This document shows positions 1-13,084 of a DNA stretch of 64,000 bases, piece after piece. The translations under genes and the position numbers were made by a program. Location of the stretch: the NCBI GenBank assembly GCA_001414485.1, contig LLEY01000039.1:310001-374000 (forward strand). Direction: 5' to 3'. Source of the stretch: Calycina herbarum (Eukaryota; Ascomycota; Leotiomycetes; Helotiales; Pezizellaceae). Under the pieces are notes generated by a model. The model ran no database searches, was not told the DNA's origin, and saw nothing but the letters and a program-made list of their open reading frames with translations. How positions within the stretch are numbered: the first letter of the stretch is position 1; each line of letters begins with the position of its first letter.

Positions 1-205
1 TATAGAGGATATACAGGACATATTAGCTTAGCGGAATGCTGAGGAGTAAGTATAAAAGGATAAGTGTTCTAGGAAAGGTGATCAAAATAAGAGGTAATCG
101 ACTATTCGACGTTGTAGAACTTGCGGAAAGAGTGGTTATAATACGCGAACGTGTTATAAAGCTATAGATGTAATTAGTTTATTAGATTTCGAGTAGTTTA
201 AGTGA
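1..205 (+). pseudogene. C-terminal end of a Fot1/pogo-like DDE transposase, RIP-damaged, cut by the window edge
   Basis: In the frame starting at base 2 the translation gives a charged, Gln/Lys/Arg-rich tail and then a zinc-knuckle-like motif, CRTCGKSGYNTRTC, at about 113-154. Fungal pogo/Fot1 and related transposases commonly end in such a CX2CX4HX4C tail; here the expected His is Tyr, which fits a C-to-T change. Several in-frame TAA/TAG codons sit where Gln or Trp is expected, and the frame closes with TGA at 203-205. The rest of the gene lies left of the window. It could also be a zinc-knuckle tail of another element class; the superfamily call rests on this short tail only. Confidence 0.5.
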
Positions 206-276
206 ATGTTATATGTTGTAGTAATTTAATCTTATATCTAGGTAGTAGGGTGAGGAAAAGTGTCCGAGGTCCTGGT

Positions 277-518
277 TGTCAAGGGTTACACCCGTAGAGT
301 AAGTCTTAGAGTACTCCAGCGACGTATTCATGTGACCTCGCTTAGCAACGTATAGACGTGACAGAACCTTCGAGAGTACTCTTAGTAGAACCCTCTAGAA
401 TAAGCTAACTAAGTATATAAGTTAGCAAGGACTCTAGCTTAGAAAGGACAATCGAATCTTCTTATATATAGACAGCCTCTATAGTTTAATTCATTAGTAC
501 TTGCTACAAGCCCTAATA
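277..518 (+). repeat. 5' LTR of element A
   Basis: It matches 19743-19984 along its whole length. All differences I aligned are transitions, and most put A (or T) in this copy where the 3' copy has G (or C), so this LTR is the more RIP-mutated one. It contains a TATATAAG-like box near 413-421. TG..CA ends and the 5-bp duplication CTGGT support the boundaries. Confidence 0.9.
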
Positions 519-639
519 TTAGATTCGATTCAAAAACAACAGGCCTTTATAGCAATACTAGAACACATTAGGCTATTTTAGCAACACTGGAACACATCGA
601 GCCTTTATAGTAATACTAGAACTTATAGGCTATTTAACA

Positions 640-1627
640 GCATTTATAGAACTCACGGAAGATAGGAGATATATAAGAAGGTAGTATACTAAAAGAGCTA
701 CCTACTTAGTTCGTTTAGTATATTCAAAGTTAATAAAATTAATTAACAACTACTTAAGAAAACGAACAACTACGGATTATAGAGGAGGAAACAAAGACTA
801 AGAAAGCTCGCTTATAAATGGTCTATAATAATAATAAACCTAGAAAGTCTCTTCCTCTGCTACTGGAATTCTACAGAGACTTAGATAAGCTAGAAGCTTA
901 GTTATAACAAGCATAAGCTAAAATCGAAGTCGACTACTATAGATATACTAAATACGTTAAGTTTTAGGTACTTAACAGATCCTTACAGAGTAAGGCGCTC
1001 CGTAGAATAGAAGTATAAGTACGGGAACAGGGTAAGCTAGAGCTAGCTAATAGTAGTAACTTCTTAGATTAAGTAGAATTTATATTTAGAGACCTGTAAG
1101 CTAAGGAAAGAGTACAACGAAAGCTGGAATCCTTCTACTAAGGCTTAAGACTATTCTTAGAAGCCTTCATAGAATAGTAGGCCTTGCTTATAGAATTAGG
1201 AGGAGGATCATAGCCCGACGACGCGAAGAAGTTGTCTCTTAACCGAATCCTAAGTAACGAGCTAGTTAAGGTAATAATCACAGTTGCTTCTTAACTAGAC
1301 TTTAAGTCTTACTACTCTATTATCAAGGAAACGGACGACCGCTTAAGAGCGTACAAAGCCTGAATATACCGGCCTAGGAATCAGCTAAACCTAGGAACAC
1401 TATAGACCTCTTAGAAACAACTTATAGATACTATATAATAGAGAATAGATAATAAAATTACTAATAGACCGAAAGTTACCTATAAAGCGTCTATAGAGGA
1501 TATAGACTAGGAACTAGCACTTACCAAAGTTTTAATAATTAGTACTAAGTATGCTAAATAGGTATCTAAGGAGGAAAAGAGCAACTGTCTCTATACTAGC
1601 TACTATATCCGTTACAGAGCTACTAAG
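640..1627 (+). pseudogene. gag relic of element A (first part)
   Basis: This is a discontinuous coding relic between the 5' LTR and the insertion point of element B. No frame stays open, because TAG/TAA codons interrupt it every few dozen bases, as in RIP-mutated gag. Its last codons (1604-1627) read YIRYRATK. Continued after the target duplication of B at 9194 with HFI-stop-EC, this is a CX2CX4HX4C nucleocapsid knuckle in which both first Cys have become Tyr (TGY to TAY) and one Gln has become a stop. The knuckle spanning the junction shows both the gag identity and the disruption by B. Confidence 0.7.
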
Positions 1628-1910
1628 TGTAACGGCACGAAACGGATAATACTACAAAAGAGGCATATAGAAGTGCGTTCGATAGAATGACATATCCGAA
1701 TACTAGGCTCTGATACGAAGGAAAAGACTAAATTGGTCTTTCCCGATAGAGAGGAGGCAGCTATTTATAAGAGGTTCGGATAATAGTAAGTCCGGAGCTA
1801 TCTGGCTATTCTAAATCCTGAAACAACATCTGTATCGTATCCTATTCGGCACGTAGACTCGGCAATTCCAATTCCGATTATTCTAATCAATTCCTAATGG
1901 TTCTATCACA
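1628..1910 (-). repeat. 3' LTR of element B
   Basis: It starts TGTAACGG and ends TTCTATCACA, and matches 8906-9188 with only transitions between the copies in the stretches aligned. The adjacent 1911-1920 (TCCCCCCTTC) is the reverse complement of a polypurine tract, which sets the element's orientation. Confidence 0.9.
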
Positions 1911-2421
1911 TCCCCCCTTCTTGAAAAAGACTCGTCCTCGAGGCTTTGTATTATCGGTGCGGTATCGGTATAATATCGGTAGGCGGTGTCTATAGGCGGT
2001 AGTATTATCGTTTATGGTTTAAATCGTGGTTTATTAGTCGTCTTTTGTATAACAATAGCGATAAACGAAAGAAGGAGATCTAATTAGCTATCGGGTAGGA
2101 GTCGGTAGGCTGTAGTAGTATTTGCAGTTTATTCGCTATTACTGTTTATGATAATAGTAACAAACAACAATTATAACACGCTGGCTATTGTTGTTAGTTA
2201 TATATTAGTAGCTAACTCGCCCTCGATTCTGATTTCTTTTCCTCTTTCCTTTCTAACGAATAATAATAAACTAAGCTATAAGAATACCCTCCGATCAGGT
2301 ATATCTTCCTTTTGCTAACGTCTTTAGACACATTCATATATAACATATATACACCTACAACGTAAGTCTTTACCTTCAGAGTCGGGGCTTATTCAGAATA
2401 CTAATTAGTTTATATAGTATA

Positions 2422-3150
2422 ATGCCTCTTCCTTACCCTGCTGGTGCTCTTCCGGATGCCTACCGCGTCTGCTGTATTCGGTGCCTTTAGGCAAAAGCTA
2501 GAGACGGGGAGCACGAGTGTGTCTTCGTAAAAGACATATCTAAGAAGTGTGAGTATTATGTTAGGCAGAACGCTGTTTATGTCCTGGTAAGCAGTCTTGA
2601 GTCCGAACCAAGTCTGAACCTATACTAACCATCGTAGTTGCCCTGGTTTGTAGAGAAGGAGTTTGCTATCTTATAGCTCTTGGAAAACCCGGTTACGATT
2701 AAGAAGGCTGCTAAGGCTATTGATAAGATCATAGTTGTTACTGCTACGGAGGCACCTAAGACTATAACGGAGTTGTAGTACTCGCTCCTTAAGGAGACTC
2801 GGGCGCTTCGCGTCGAGGTTGCTATAAGTATTCCTCCCTTGGTTAGTACGGTTACGGAGGTGATTTTAGACTAACATTCTAATAGGCCGGTAATACTGTG
2901 CAGGTCCAGATTCGGGACCTCTTCGAAGCCTATCTGAAGAGCTTATAAGTCGCTGGTAGTCGTTAGAGTAAGAAACGTAAGCACGCGGAGGTGGAGGGGG
3001 TTCCTAGGGATAAGCCGGTTCGGGTCCCTTTCGGTAGAGAGAATAGCGAGGAGGAGGATTATAAGGACGAGGATAATAAGGAGGCTAAGGCTGTTGTTAC
3101 ACAGCTGGCTGACGGGGCAGCTAGGGTAGAGGAGGAGGTTAAGCTTTAGA
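2422..3150 (+). pseudogene. Extra coding relic, antisense to element B, between integrase and 3' LTR
   Basis: A plus-strand frame begins with ATG at 2422 and reads through a Cys-rich stretch (Cys pairs followed by HEC and KCEY) before a charged C-terminal part rich in Glu, Asp and Lys. Interruptions are TAG/TAA at probable Trp/Gln sites, plus one frame change near 2880 where a GT..CTAAC..CAG interval could be an intron. It runs inward from the 3' LTR, opposite to gag-pol. It is not gag or pol. Botrytis gypsy elements are reported to carry an antisense third gene called brownie; whether this is the same family is inference. Confidence 0.5.
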
Positions 3151-3249
3151 TCCTGTTTAGTAGCGACTTAGTATTGTCTTCTTATTCTTCCACTTTGTCG
3201 ATTTTAAGTTACTTAGGGGTGACTAGGATTAGTAGATACTGTTAAGAGT

Positions 3250-6200
3250 TGTTTAGTTGAATAATAAACTCTTTACTCGTCCTTATCTGTTTCCTATATA
3301 CGTATCTATTTAGAGAGGAGTCGAGGTAGTCCTGGTTGCTCTAGGTATTTAACGTAGAAGTCTCTTAATCGATATAGTAAACCTTGAAAATTGTCGACAG
3401 GATACTAAGTAGGGTCCGAATCGTAGCCGACCTATTTTACTTAATACTATAGTTGTCTCTTAAAAAGTCTGCTAGTAAGAATCTCTTAAACTTCCTATTC
3501 TTATACACCCTGAATAATCTCTAGAGGTGGCTCTAGGGCTTCCTATCTAGTTAGGGGGGTATTCGGGTCCTTAGACAGTATGTTCACAGCGAAAACGTTA
3601 TAAATTAATAATCCTTCTAGGAGCTTTAACCTATAAGAGTGTCCTACACGTTCTAGTATCTCAAAAGGTCCTGTCTACTACTTAGCTAGCTTTCGGCTAG
3701 GTCGATTTATCTTAAGGTTCCTTATTAATAAGTAGACTTTATTACTAATATCCTAGTCGATAGCTCTTTAGTATTGATTCGTACTGTCTTATATTCTCTA
3801 CTAAGCTTTGGTTATATTGTCTTTAGCTACGTTCTAGGCCGAGTATATACGTCGGGCTATTTTAGCTACCTTATCGTAATTTAATCGTTCCTGAGGAATG
3901 GAAGTCTTTAAGGTATTCTAGTCCTATAAGGTTCTTAAATTAAGTCTGAACTTGAGCCGATAAGAGGTTATACTAATTAAAGCGTACGGGAGGGTTATTT
4001 ATACTCGGTCTATTAGAGGGATTAACTCGCTCTAATTATCCTAGTAGTAGGTTACGAAAGGCCTTAGCCTCTGATCGATATATCAGTTTATAATCTCTGT
4101 CTAACCATCTGTTTATTTATAGTAAGCTATAGAGAGTTTAAGCTTAACACTGATAATACAACAGAATTCCGTCTAAAAAGCCGAGACGAATTAAGGTCCT
4201 CTATCAGACGTAATCGATTCGAGACAGTGTCTAAAACGATAGATCTATTGTATAAAAAGTTAAGCTAATCCTCTAGCGTCGGTCGTAGAATAGCAGAGAA
4301 TAGACACCGAGTCCTTCCTAAGGCGGTCGATAAATACTAGTATAGCGTTATATCCGTGTTTATCTTTTAGAAAGGGCTTAAAATCTATATATAAATACTA
4401 TATCGGGTAATCAGGAACTAGTAGTAGGTGAAGAAACCCTTGCTATTTAATCTGTCGAGGATAAGAGTATCTACACGCTCGGTAGTTAGCTACGTATACT
4501 TTATAGTCCGAACCTATGCCGATCTAGTAGTAGGCGGGAGCTAACAACTGGTATATCTTTCAGGCACTTAGGTAAGCACTAGATACTTGGTCGTAGACTT
4601 CTCGGATTAGATTCGTATAGAGTTCGGTGTTTCTTTAGATATAAAGCCGTCCTCTAAATAGGAGTAAATTGTCTAGCGAGATAGTATAACCGTTCTTGAG
4701 CTAGCTACGCTCTTCTTAGAAGGATTGTATATTATCTGCTTTTAGCCTCTAAATCAGGTCTGACCTAGATTTTAGTATAATATCTAGCTAAATCGTACTA
4801 ATAAATGTCGCTTGTTTTTATAAAAAGGTCTAAGTAAGGTCGGTGTTGATTCAGGGGTCTAACCTAACAGGTCTAAAAAGGGTACGTAAGCAGCTGTCTA
4901 ACTTAACCTAATCCTATATTTTAATATCTTACTCGTGTCTAGTTAGGATATCTGCTTTTTGATTTGCTATTCTAGACGTAAATCAGATCTGGAAATTAAA
5001 GTTAGATAGGAATTCTATCTATCGTACTTACTTAGCCGTGAGCAGCTTAGTTGTTATAAAGTATTCTAAGGATCTGTGGTCCGAGTATACGTCGATACGG
5101 CTTTGACATAACATAAGTTTAAGCCTCTACTTCTTAAACGCTTCGATAATTATAAACAATTCCTTATCGTGGATTTCCTAATTTGCTTCGTAGCCGACTA
5201 GGACGTGGGAGTAAAAACCTATAGGATACTACCGATCACCGTATTGTTAGGAGAATACACCTACTATTACTCTATTAGAAGAGTCTGTCTCTAGCTTTAT
5301 ATTAAGTTCAGGGTCGAAGTAATATAAAGCTTGAACTAAGAGTAGCTAGGTCTATAATTCTTCGAAGGCTTTCTCGTATTCGGGTGTCTACTAAAACGGC
5401 TTTGAAGGGCGCGTTATAGTAGTTAGAGGTTTTACAATTTTATCGAAGTTCTTAATAAATTGTCTATAGAAACTATAAAAGCCTAGGTAGGACTTTACAC
5501 CTGTTATAGTACTAGGTCGGGCCTAGTTACGTAGAGGTTCCACTTTCTCGGGGTCTACTTTAAGTCCTTTCGTAGTTAATATATAACTAAGATATTTAAC
5601 TTAGGTAACGTTAAATTCGCTTTTCTTAATATCTACTTAGAGTCCTGCTTCTCGGAGCCGATTCAGGACCTTCCTAACTTATTCCTTATATTCTTCGATA
5701 CTGTCTAAATAAATTAATATATCGTCTAGGTAAGCGATATAGAAGTTATTTAGATATTCGATTAAGACGTCGTTTATATAACATTAGTAGGTAGTAGGTC
5801 TATTATAGAGTTTAAAAGGAAGGACCTTATATTTATATATTCTATACCTAGTCCTAAACGTGGTTATCTCTTCTAAGTCAGGGTCTATTTAGATATAGTA
5901 GAAGGCTTGTCGTATATCCAACTTAGTAAAGATCTTAGCTTTCCTTATTCTCAAAAGGAGTTCGTCGATATAAGGAATCGGGTAGGGGTCGTTTTAGGTA
6001 AGAGTATTAAGCTTCCGATAATCGATACAGAACCGTAGCTTATCGCTATTAGGCTTTTTAACAAAGAGTACTAGTAAGGTAAAAAGACTATTACTATTAA
6101 TAATAAATCCTTTATTTAAATTATTAATAAGGTACTCTTTCGTCGCTTATAGCTCTACGGTTGACTATCGATACAGCGGGGAGTAGGAGGTAGGAAGTGG

Positions 6201-7230
6201 TTTGTTTAAGGTGATTTTATAATCATATTTATAGTAAGGAGGAAGTTTGTCCAAGGCTGCCTTTAAGAATACATCTTAGTATAAGAAATAACATTTAGAG
6301 AGTCAGGACCGTATCAGATCTATAGTCTTAGCGTCGTCTATAGGCAGAGCTGACTTCTCTTCGATAATCCGATCTAATTCGTAGATGCTAGTTATAAAGA
6401 ACTCGGTATCGGGTCGTTTTATATTAAAATATAAAGCATTCGCACTTATCTCGCTAATAAATAAGTATGTAGTCTAATCCGTCTAGGCTATACTTGTAGG
6501 TTAGAGGGGATTTAGACCAGAGTCGGAGGCAGAAAGGTTAGGAGTTAGAGTTGTAGATAATAGTAATAACTTAGCTAAGAGTTCACCCTTCTTCCGTCGT
6601 TTTTCGTCTTAATAGAGAGCGTGATCTCTTCGATTCGTATCCGACTATATATTCAAATAAGGCTTCTAGATCCGGCTAGAAGTTAAAGAAAGTAAGATCT
6701 CCTTTCCGAAGTAAGGAGTCGGTGAGGTTTCAGCTGGCTAAATAAGTTGATTCCTAGCGAGGTTAAGGAGAATTTTAAAGTGTTTCAACTATTTATTTCC
6801 GATAATTAAGTCTTATTATCTAAGATCTAGGACAACAAAGGGGCAGTTACAGATACGACGTCTATCTAGGTTTAGATATAGCCGTATAAACTACGTTGCC
6901 TTACTCTTAATACTACTGTCGTATCTACGAACAGGCACCGAGTATAGTAAATTTTAAATCTGTAATCCTAGTAATTAGACTAGTCGTAGGGCTAAAGGTC
7001 GATTTAAGAATAGAAAACCGTTCGCTCCTATATCTATCAAAGCTTATAACTTAACACCGTATTCGTATATACTAAGGGTCGTATCTATAAGGAATTAGTT
7101 TCCTTCTATAAGGCTAGAAAGATTAAGGTTTAATAGGTTACATTTATATAGGCCTAGGAAGGAGTCTTTACCTAGGCTGCCTTATTTTCCCTCTAATCCA
7201 GGTCTGAATCGGGGTACTCTATAGAGACTT
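3250..7230 (-). pseudogene. pol relic of element B (protease, RT, RNase H, integrase)
   Basis: Reverse-complement translation gives typical gypsy pol blocks. Near 5995-5900 is YPIPYIDELLLRIRKAK followed by TKLDIRQAF, the first catalytic region of the RT. Near 5750-5710 is AYLDDIL, the YxDD box. Near 4420-4340 is DKHGYNAILVFIDRL, the integrase core around the first catalytic Asp. Many Gln/Trp codons are TAG/TAA, so no frame is open for long. The element is not a functional gene. Confidence 0.8.
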
Positions 7231-8850
7231 GTATATCATCTTCGTCCACTTCCTAGACTATCTCTTTGATACTAGGTAGCTGAGGGCAATCGGGTTTATA
7301 ATGTCTAGGCTTACCACAGTAGTAACACGTTACACTAGCTAAGACTCGATCTGTATTCTTTTAGCGTTCGGGAGTCGAGGTAGGTTTGAAAGTTCGGGAA
7401 GTGGTCTAAACGGTAGAGAAGGATCCTCGTATAAGTAGGGAGGGTTTCGGTGTTATACTAGATAAGGGTTAAAAGGCAGTCCTTTTAACCGAAGTGGTTG
7501 TACCAACTAGCTTAGTCGTATTAGCTATGTATAACTCAGCGTTTCAGCGTTTTTCCTTATCTAAGGCTAGAAGATCTACTACTATTTCGACGAAGTTATA
7601 GTTTTAACGTCTCTTAAGTGTAGCAGCTGAGTTTCGTAGCTGTAGTATAATCTTTTCCTATATATAGAAGAACTGTTCTAACTCTGGTATCCCTCCGAGT
7701 ATAGCTATACTCGAAAAGCGACCTCTGAAGTTAGCAAACGTTTCTCTAGTGTAATCCTTTCTACCTATCTATAAGGCCTAGAAGGCGTTCTATATATCCT
7801 CTGTCTTATATCCGGTTAAGAAATATAAATCTAAAAGTTTAATTATATCTTAATAATCGTAGAAAGTAATATAAATCGATTCAGACTTATATCTAAGCTT
7901 AAGGTAGTTCCTAGCGAGTCTAGTAGTTGTTCCCTATATAAGGGCCTTTCGAGTCGGGCTTGTATTATAATAATCGGTATTCACTAGTAGTCTGTTATAT
8001 ACTAATATCTTCTATTATCGGTATATAGGTAATATGCCGTTATCTAAGGGTTTAATCTTTTCTATAATCTTGCTTTTCGCGGGTTAGATAGGATTCGGAC
8101 TACCTTCGGAGTCGAGTAGGGTGGTCTGCCGTCGAGGGAAGGTATTAGAGGCAGGATCTCTTAAGCGAAAGGGGTCTGGTGTAGGACTTAGAAGGGAAGG
8201 AGGGTCGTTCTCAGATTAGGATTGTTAAGGTTAAGAGTCTCTGATTTAATTCCTAAGTTCGCTTATAATTGATTCTAACTATATAAACCGATCGTTGTTA
8301 TCTTAAAGTTTTTCTTCTAAGCCTTATACTACTCCTCGTATCTCGTCTATATTAGAAAAGTCTTAGTTATCTTTAGGGTTTCGAGCAGTTTGCTTTCCTT
8401 TCCAGGACCTTTTGTTCTTAGGTATACGAGTGCGGTTCGTAGACCTTTTAGAGAGGGGCCTACTAGTTTCCCTAGTAGGTTACTTAACGCTCTTAAGCAG
8501 AGTTTTAGAGAGACCTAGGGTCTCTCCTTATTCTAGTATATCGTATAATGTTTAGAGGGGTTAAGGGGTAGATTCAGGAGCCTTCTAGGTAACTATATAT
8601 CGTCGACTGTCCGTATCTTATATAGTAATCCCTATACGGAGAGGGTTATTAGGAGTCTCGGGAATACTTAGCGTATTCCACTCCTATCAACGTAAGAACC
8701 GCCTACGATTTTACCAGCTAACTGTTCAGACACTAAACCCCGGTGTCACTAGCCGTCTAGGTAGTCTCTAATTACCTAGCTATTTAAGGTTGTCGATGTA
8801 CTAATCCGAATCTAGGCTGAATCGAATTCGAAGCAAGTACGCCGGCGCGC
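7231..8850 (-). pseudogene. gag relic of element B
   Basis: On the minus strand, around 7327-7277, an unbroken nucleocapsid knuckle reads CYYCGKPRHYKPDCPQL, matching CX2CX4HX4C. The region toward the 5' LTR is an interrupted gag-like frame with stops at RIP-type positions. The exact start is not visible. Confidence 0.65.
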
Positions 8851-8905
8851 TCGAGTAAGATATTATAACAGGCCGTCCCCGGCGGAGTCGAATTTGGTCT
8901 TTTAA

Positions 8906-9188
8906 TATAACGGCATAAAACGGATAATACTACAAAAGAGGCATATAGAAGTGCGTTCGATAGAATGACATATCCGAATACTAGGCTCTGATACGAAGGA
9001 AAAGACTAAATTAGTCTTTCCTAATAGAGAGGAGGCAGCTATTTACAAGAGGTTTAGACAATAGTAAGTCCGGAGCTATCTAGCTATTCTAAATCCTAAA
9101 ACAACATCTGTATCGTATCCCATTCAGCACGTAGACTCGGCAATTCCAATTCCGATTATTCCGATCAATTCCTAATAGTTCTATTACA
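8906..9188 (-). repeat. 5' LTR of element B
   Basis: It has the same length (283 bp) as the copy at 1628. Its outer left end reads TATAAC instead of TGTAAC, a G-to-A change at the terminal dinucleotide. It is followed directly by the CTAAG target duplication. Confidence 0.9.
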
Positions 9189-9193
9189 CTAAG

Positions 9194-11594
9194 CATTTTA
9201 TTTAAGAATGTTCTTATAGACTACTAAGGCGACCTGTGGCAGTGAATACAGCCTGTAAATAGAAGGCAGAGGTTAAGGAAGTAGCTCTGGAATTAGAAGA
9301 AGATAAGCTCTCTTTAGGTTCGGAAAACTAGAGGCTCCTGTTAGAAAGCGTAGGTAGGAGCGGCGAAGAGAGTTGTTAGTAATAGATACTTAGAGGCAAT
9401 TTAAGTAGGAATATATAGATGAAAAACCTCTTCTTATATTAGCTTTAGTAAATGGAGTAGCTACTTTATAAGCCTTAGTAGATTCAGGGTATTTAGTCTA
9501 TAGAATTGTTTTAGACTGTTTTGTCTGTCGTTATTAGCTCTCTTGCGTATAAATCATACTAAGGTATTTACAGTTAATAGAAGGAGTATTAGAGGATACT
9601 ATATCCTAAGTAGTATCTTTTAGCATAGATATTAGAGGCTATCAGTAGAAACGGGTTTATACTTACGTAGTCTCTAAGATCGAGAGCTATAAAATAATTC
9701 TAGGAAAATCTTAGTTAAGGAGAGAGTAAGCTTTACTTAACGCTGCTAAGGGATGCTTGCTCTTCTAAGACTCTAGGTTAGAAGTTTATAGTAAGCTAGA
9801 AAAGTCTTACTTCTATAAGCAAGTAAGCGTGGCTGTCTTCTACTTTCTTATAGATTATAAACGTAAGCTATAAGTTTTCTTAGCTAGCCTTACGGATATT
9901 AGTAAAGCGTTAGTAGAAAAGAAGTATATAGACCCGTAGATAAAGCTGCCTAGCTGGATCGGTCTAGAATTCTACCTAGCTTTTAATAGAGAAGAAGTAA
10001 ATAAGTTACTAGTATATTAATAAGGAATTAATTATAGTATTAAGCTTTTATAGACGGACAGCGGATTAGAGGAGACAGTTCTATAGAGGCTACTTTATAA
10101 TATGTTACGGGACGAGCTATTAGTGCTCTATAAAACCCTAACAGAGCTACTAGATAAGGAATTCATTTAAGTAAGCAACTCTTTAGTAGCTACGCTAGTA
10201 CTCTTTATACAGAAGCTAGGAGGGGGTCTACGGTTCTGTTATAACTACCGAGCACTGAATAAGTTAACCTATAAGGACTGCTATCTATTACCTTTGATCT
10301 AAGAGATACTTAACCGGATTAGAAAAGCAAAGTAGTTTATAAAAATAGATGTTATTACTACGTTTTATAAGATATGTATTAAGAAGGGAGACGAGTAGAA
10401 AACAGCTTTCTAGACACGCTTTAGGCTTTTTAAATAGCTTGTTACCCCTTTTAGGCTTGTAAATACTCCTAGCACTTTCTAGCGGTATATTAATTATACG
10501 CTTTAAGAGTTCTTAGACAACTTTGTCTTAGTATATGTCGACGATGTCTTAGTCTTTATAGATAGCACCTATAACCAGCACCGCGAGCATGTCTATAAAG
10601 TAATATAAAGGCTTTAAGATACTAGGCTATAGCTTAATATTAATAAGTGTGAATTTAAAGTATAGTCTACAAAGTACCTTAGGTTTATTATAGAAGTAGA
10701 GAAAGGTTTACAGATAGACTCAGCTAAAATATAAGCTATTATAGATTAGAAAGCACTAATAATAGTAAAAGGCGTCCTTAGCTTCCTAGGATTTACGAAT
10801 TTCTATCGACGGTTTATTAGAGACTTTTTACAGATTACAGCTCCTTTCTATAGACTTGTTAAAAAGGATATATCCTTCTAATAGATAGACGAAGCGAATA
10901 GAGCCTTCGAACAGTTAAAGTAGGCCTTTATAAAGGCCCTAGTACTGGCTTAGTTTGACCTAGATCACGAGACAGTCCTAGAGACAGACTCCTCTGGATA
11001 TTGCTTAGGAGGCGTGCTCTCTTAAGTAAAGAATAGCGTCTTATAGCCTGTAGCCTTCTTCTTAAAGAAACACGTATCTACTGAATATAATTACTTAATA
11101 TATAATAAAGAGTTATTAGCTATTATTCGTTGCTTTAAGGAATAGGAAGCGGAGTTAAAAAGTATTAGGTAGTTTATAGTACTTACGGATTATAAGAATC
11201 TTAAGTACTTTATAACAGTCTATAAACTGTCTAAAAGACAAATACGGTAGTAGTTAATACTTAGCAAGTTTAACCTAATTATCTAATACTGCCTAGGCAA
11301 AGAGAGAGGACTGCTAGATATATTAATAAGGAGGGACTAGGACCTCCTAGAGGAGGGAGATAAACGCCTTAATTATAGGATAGTATAACTGATTCTAGAC
11401 GGAATAATTTAAGGAAATACTATATAGCTAGCACTAGTGTTAGTAAACAGGAGGAATCAAGTAAGCGACGTAGCGACGTAGTAAGCGTTTATAGACCAAC
11501 TACGGAAACTCTAGGAAGAGGGAAAGGTATAAGATAAGGACTTTAGGCGTCTTATAGATACTGTCTGCTAAGGAGATAGGATGTTTCTAGTAGA
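9194..11594 (+). pseudogene. End of gag, protease, RT and RNase H relic of element A
   Basis: The first codons complete the gag zinc knuckle begun before element B. A retropepsin-like VDSG triplet lies at about 9478-9489. RT blocks follow: KDCYLLP and the FIKIDV region near 10280-10350, and VYVDDVLVF near 10532-10560, which is the YxDD catalytic box. An RNase-H-type start, ETDSSGYCLGG, lies near 10984-11016. Stops replace Trp and Gln throughout. The frame is cut at 11594 by element C and resumes at 18343. Confidence 0.8.
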
Positions 11595-11599
11595 CCTTG

Positions 11600-12045
11600 T
11601 GTTACGAATCACGTTATACGTGGTAAGTAGTCTAGACGGCGCTCTAATAGGACAAGGCACGATATCCAGGAAATGGAAGGTAGCATAAGAGGGAATCAGT
11701 AATACAAAGGCATTTAGGTATTCCAGGATCTCACTATTAGATAATTGTTAGAGGTTACGTGATAGATCCCGTTAGATCCCTTAGGGGATCCGAAGAGATC
11801 TAGGGATCTAGGCTTATATAGGGATCCGGGTAGCACGAAGGGTTCTATATGTACTAGCACGTCTGCCACCTAGATAGGAGCTTCGTACTCAACTTTAGTT
11901 ATTAATCTTATTATCTTATTTAATATCTTTGATATAAGTAACGAGTTCACTTCTAAGTAAACAACCTAGCGTATTTATACTTCTTACTATAAACCAACCT
12001 TCGAGACTTAGTCACCTTTGTCTAGTTCGTTTGAGTTTCGTTATA
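11600..12045 (+). repeat. 5' LTR of element C
   Basis: It pairs with 17892-18337 at identical length. The sequence after it (CTTTAAGTACCTGCTTAG) is nearly the same as that after the 5' LTR of element D, which suggests a shared primer-binding region and a common family. Confidence 0.9.
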
Positions 12046-12079
12046 CTTTAAGTACCTGCTTAGAAGTAAGATCGCTACT

Positions 12080-13080
12080 ATGTCGGCAACCTCTTCTACT
12101 CTAAGAACCGCCCTACTAAAGCCAGCTGCGGACCCCCTAGTTACACTAGTTACACCAGTTACTACTCTTTAAGAGGAAGTGAAACTTCCTCTTCCGAAGC
12201 TATTCGATAGCTTACCTAAGAAGCTAGCTGAATTCTTAATAAAGGCTTCCCTTTACTTAAGTTTTTATCATACCTAGTTTCTAAGTAAAACTGACTAAGT
12301 TATATAGTTGTCTACCTATCTTAAAGGGGTAGCTTATAACTGGTTAGAACTGTACCTAGAGGATTACTAGATAAACAAAACAGCTAATAGAAAAGTCTCT
12401 CTTTAGATGTCTAAAAAGACGAGGGATTTGTTTAGGAATGTTCGAGGATTTAGAGAGGGAATTAACTAGGCTTTTAAGGATATTAATATAAAGAAAAAGG
12501 CAGTTAGAGCTTTGTATATACTTAGGCAGAAGGGGTTAGCCGCTAAGTACGCCTTATAATTTCAATAGTACTCTATACGAATAGGATAGAACAATAAAGT
12601 ATTACGTGAACAATTCTATTATAGACTTAAGGACAACGTAAAGGATGAAATCGCGTAAGAGGATTTTCTAGACATATTAAATAAATTAACGAATAACGTA
12701 ATTAGGATCGATAACTATATCTATAAAAGAAATCTAGAGAAAAAGGGAAGTTATAATCATCGACATAGAAAGAGTAGACAAAAAGATTATAGAGATCCTA
12801 TAGAAATCGATACTACTCGGAAATCATAGGTTCTAGGAAAGGAATCTAAGAAAGAAAACTCCTAGAAGAGAGGATTGTCCTAGAAAGAGCGAAATCGTTG
12901 ACGTGAGTAGAACTTATATTATAACTATAGTCTTCCTAGCTATAGAGTAAATAAGTGTAGTAAGAAGAAAGACTCTAAAGAGAAACAAGCTAATACTACT
13001 ATCTAAAAAGAAGTAGCTTTGCTAGAAAAAATCGAACTTATAGACGAAGAACTCGAGGCTAGAGGTTATAGTATATAAAT
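12080..13080 (+). pseudogene. gag relic of element C
   Basis: An ATG at 12080 opens a frame reading MSATSSTLRTALLKPAA, then capsid-like helices, interrupted by TAG/TAA. Around 12910-12965 a degraded knuckle reads YYNYSLPSYRVNKC; two Cys and the His appear as Tyr, which is what C-to-T mutation in CpA (or the opposite strand) would give. A basic tail, KKKDSKEK, follows. Confidence 0.7.
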
Positions 13081-13084
13081 TAAA

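Larger units (their letters stand above)
1628..9188 (-). mobile_element. Ty3/gypsy retrotransposon B, inserted antisense in gag of element A
   Basis: Two 283-bp LTRs (1628-1910 and 8906-9188) are flanked by the duplication CTAAG at 1623-1627 and 9189-9193. A pyrimidine run just inside the left LTR (1911-1920) is the purine tract of a minus-strand element, so the 5' LTR is on the right. On the minus strand the order is gag with zinc knuckle (about 7.3 kb), reverse transcriptase (about 5.7-6.0 kb), RNase H, integrase (about 4.2-4.4 kb), then a plus-strand relic next to the 3' LTR. It is heavily RIP-mutated. Confidence 0.9.
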
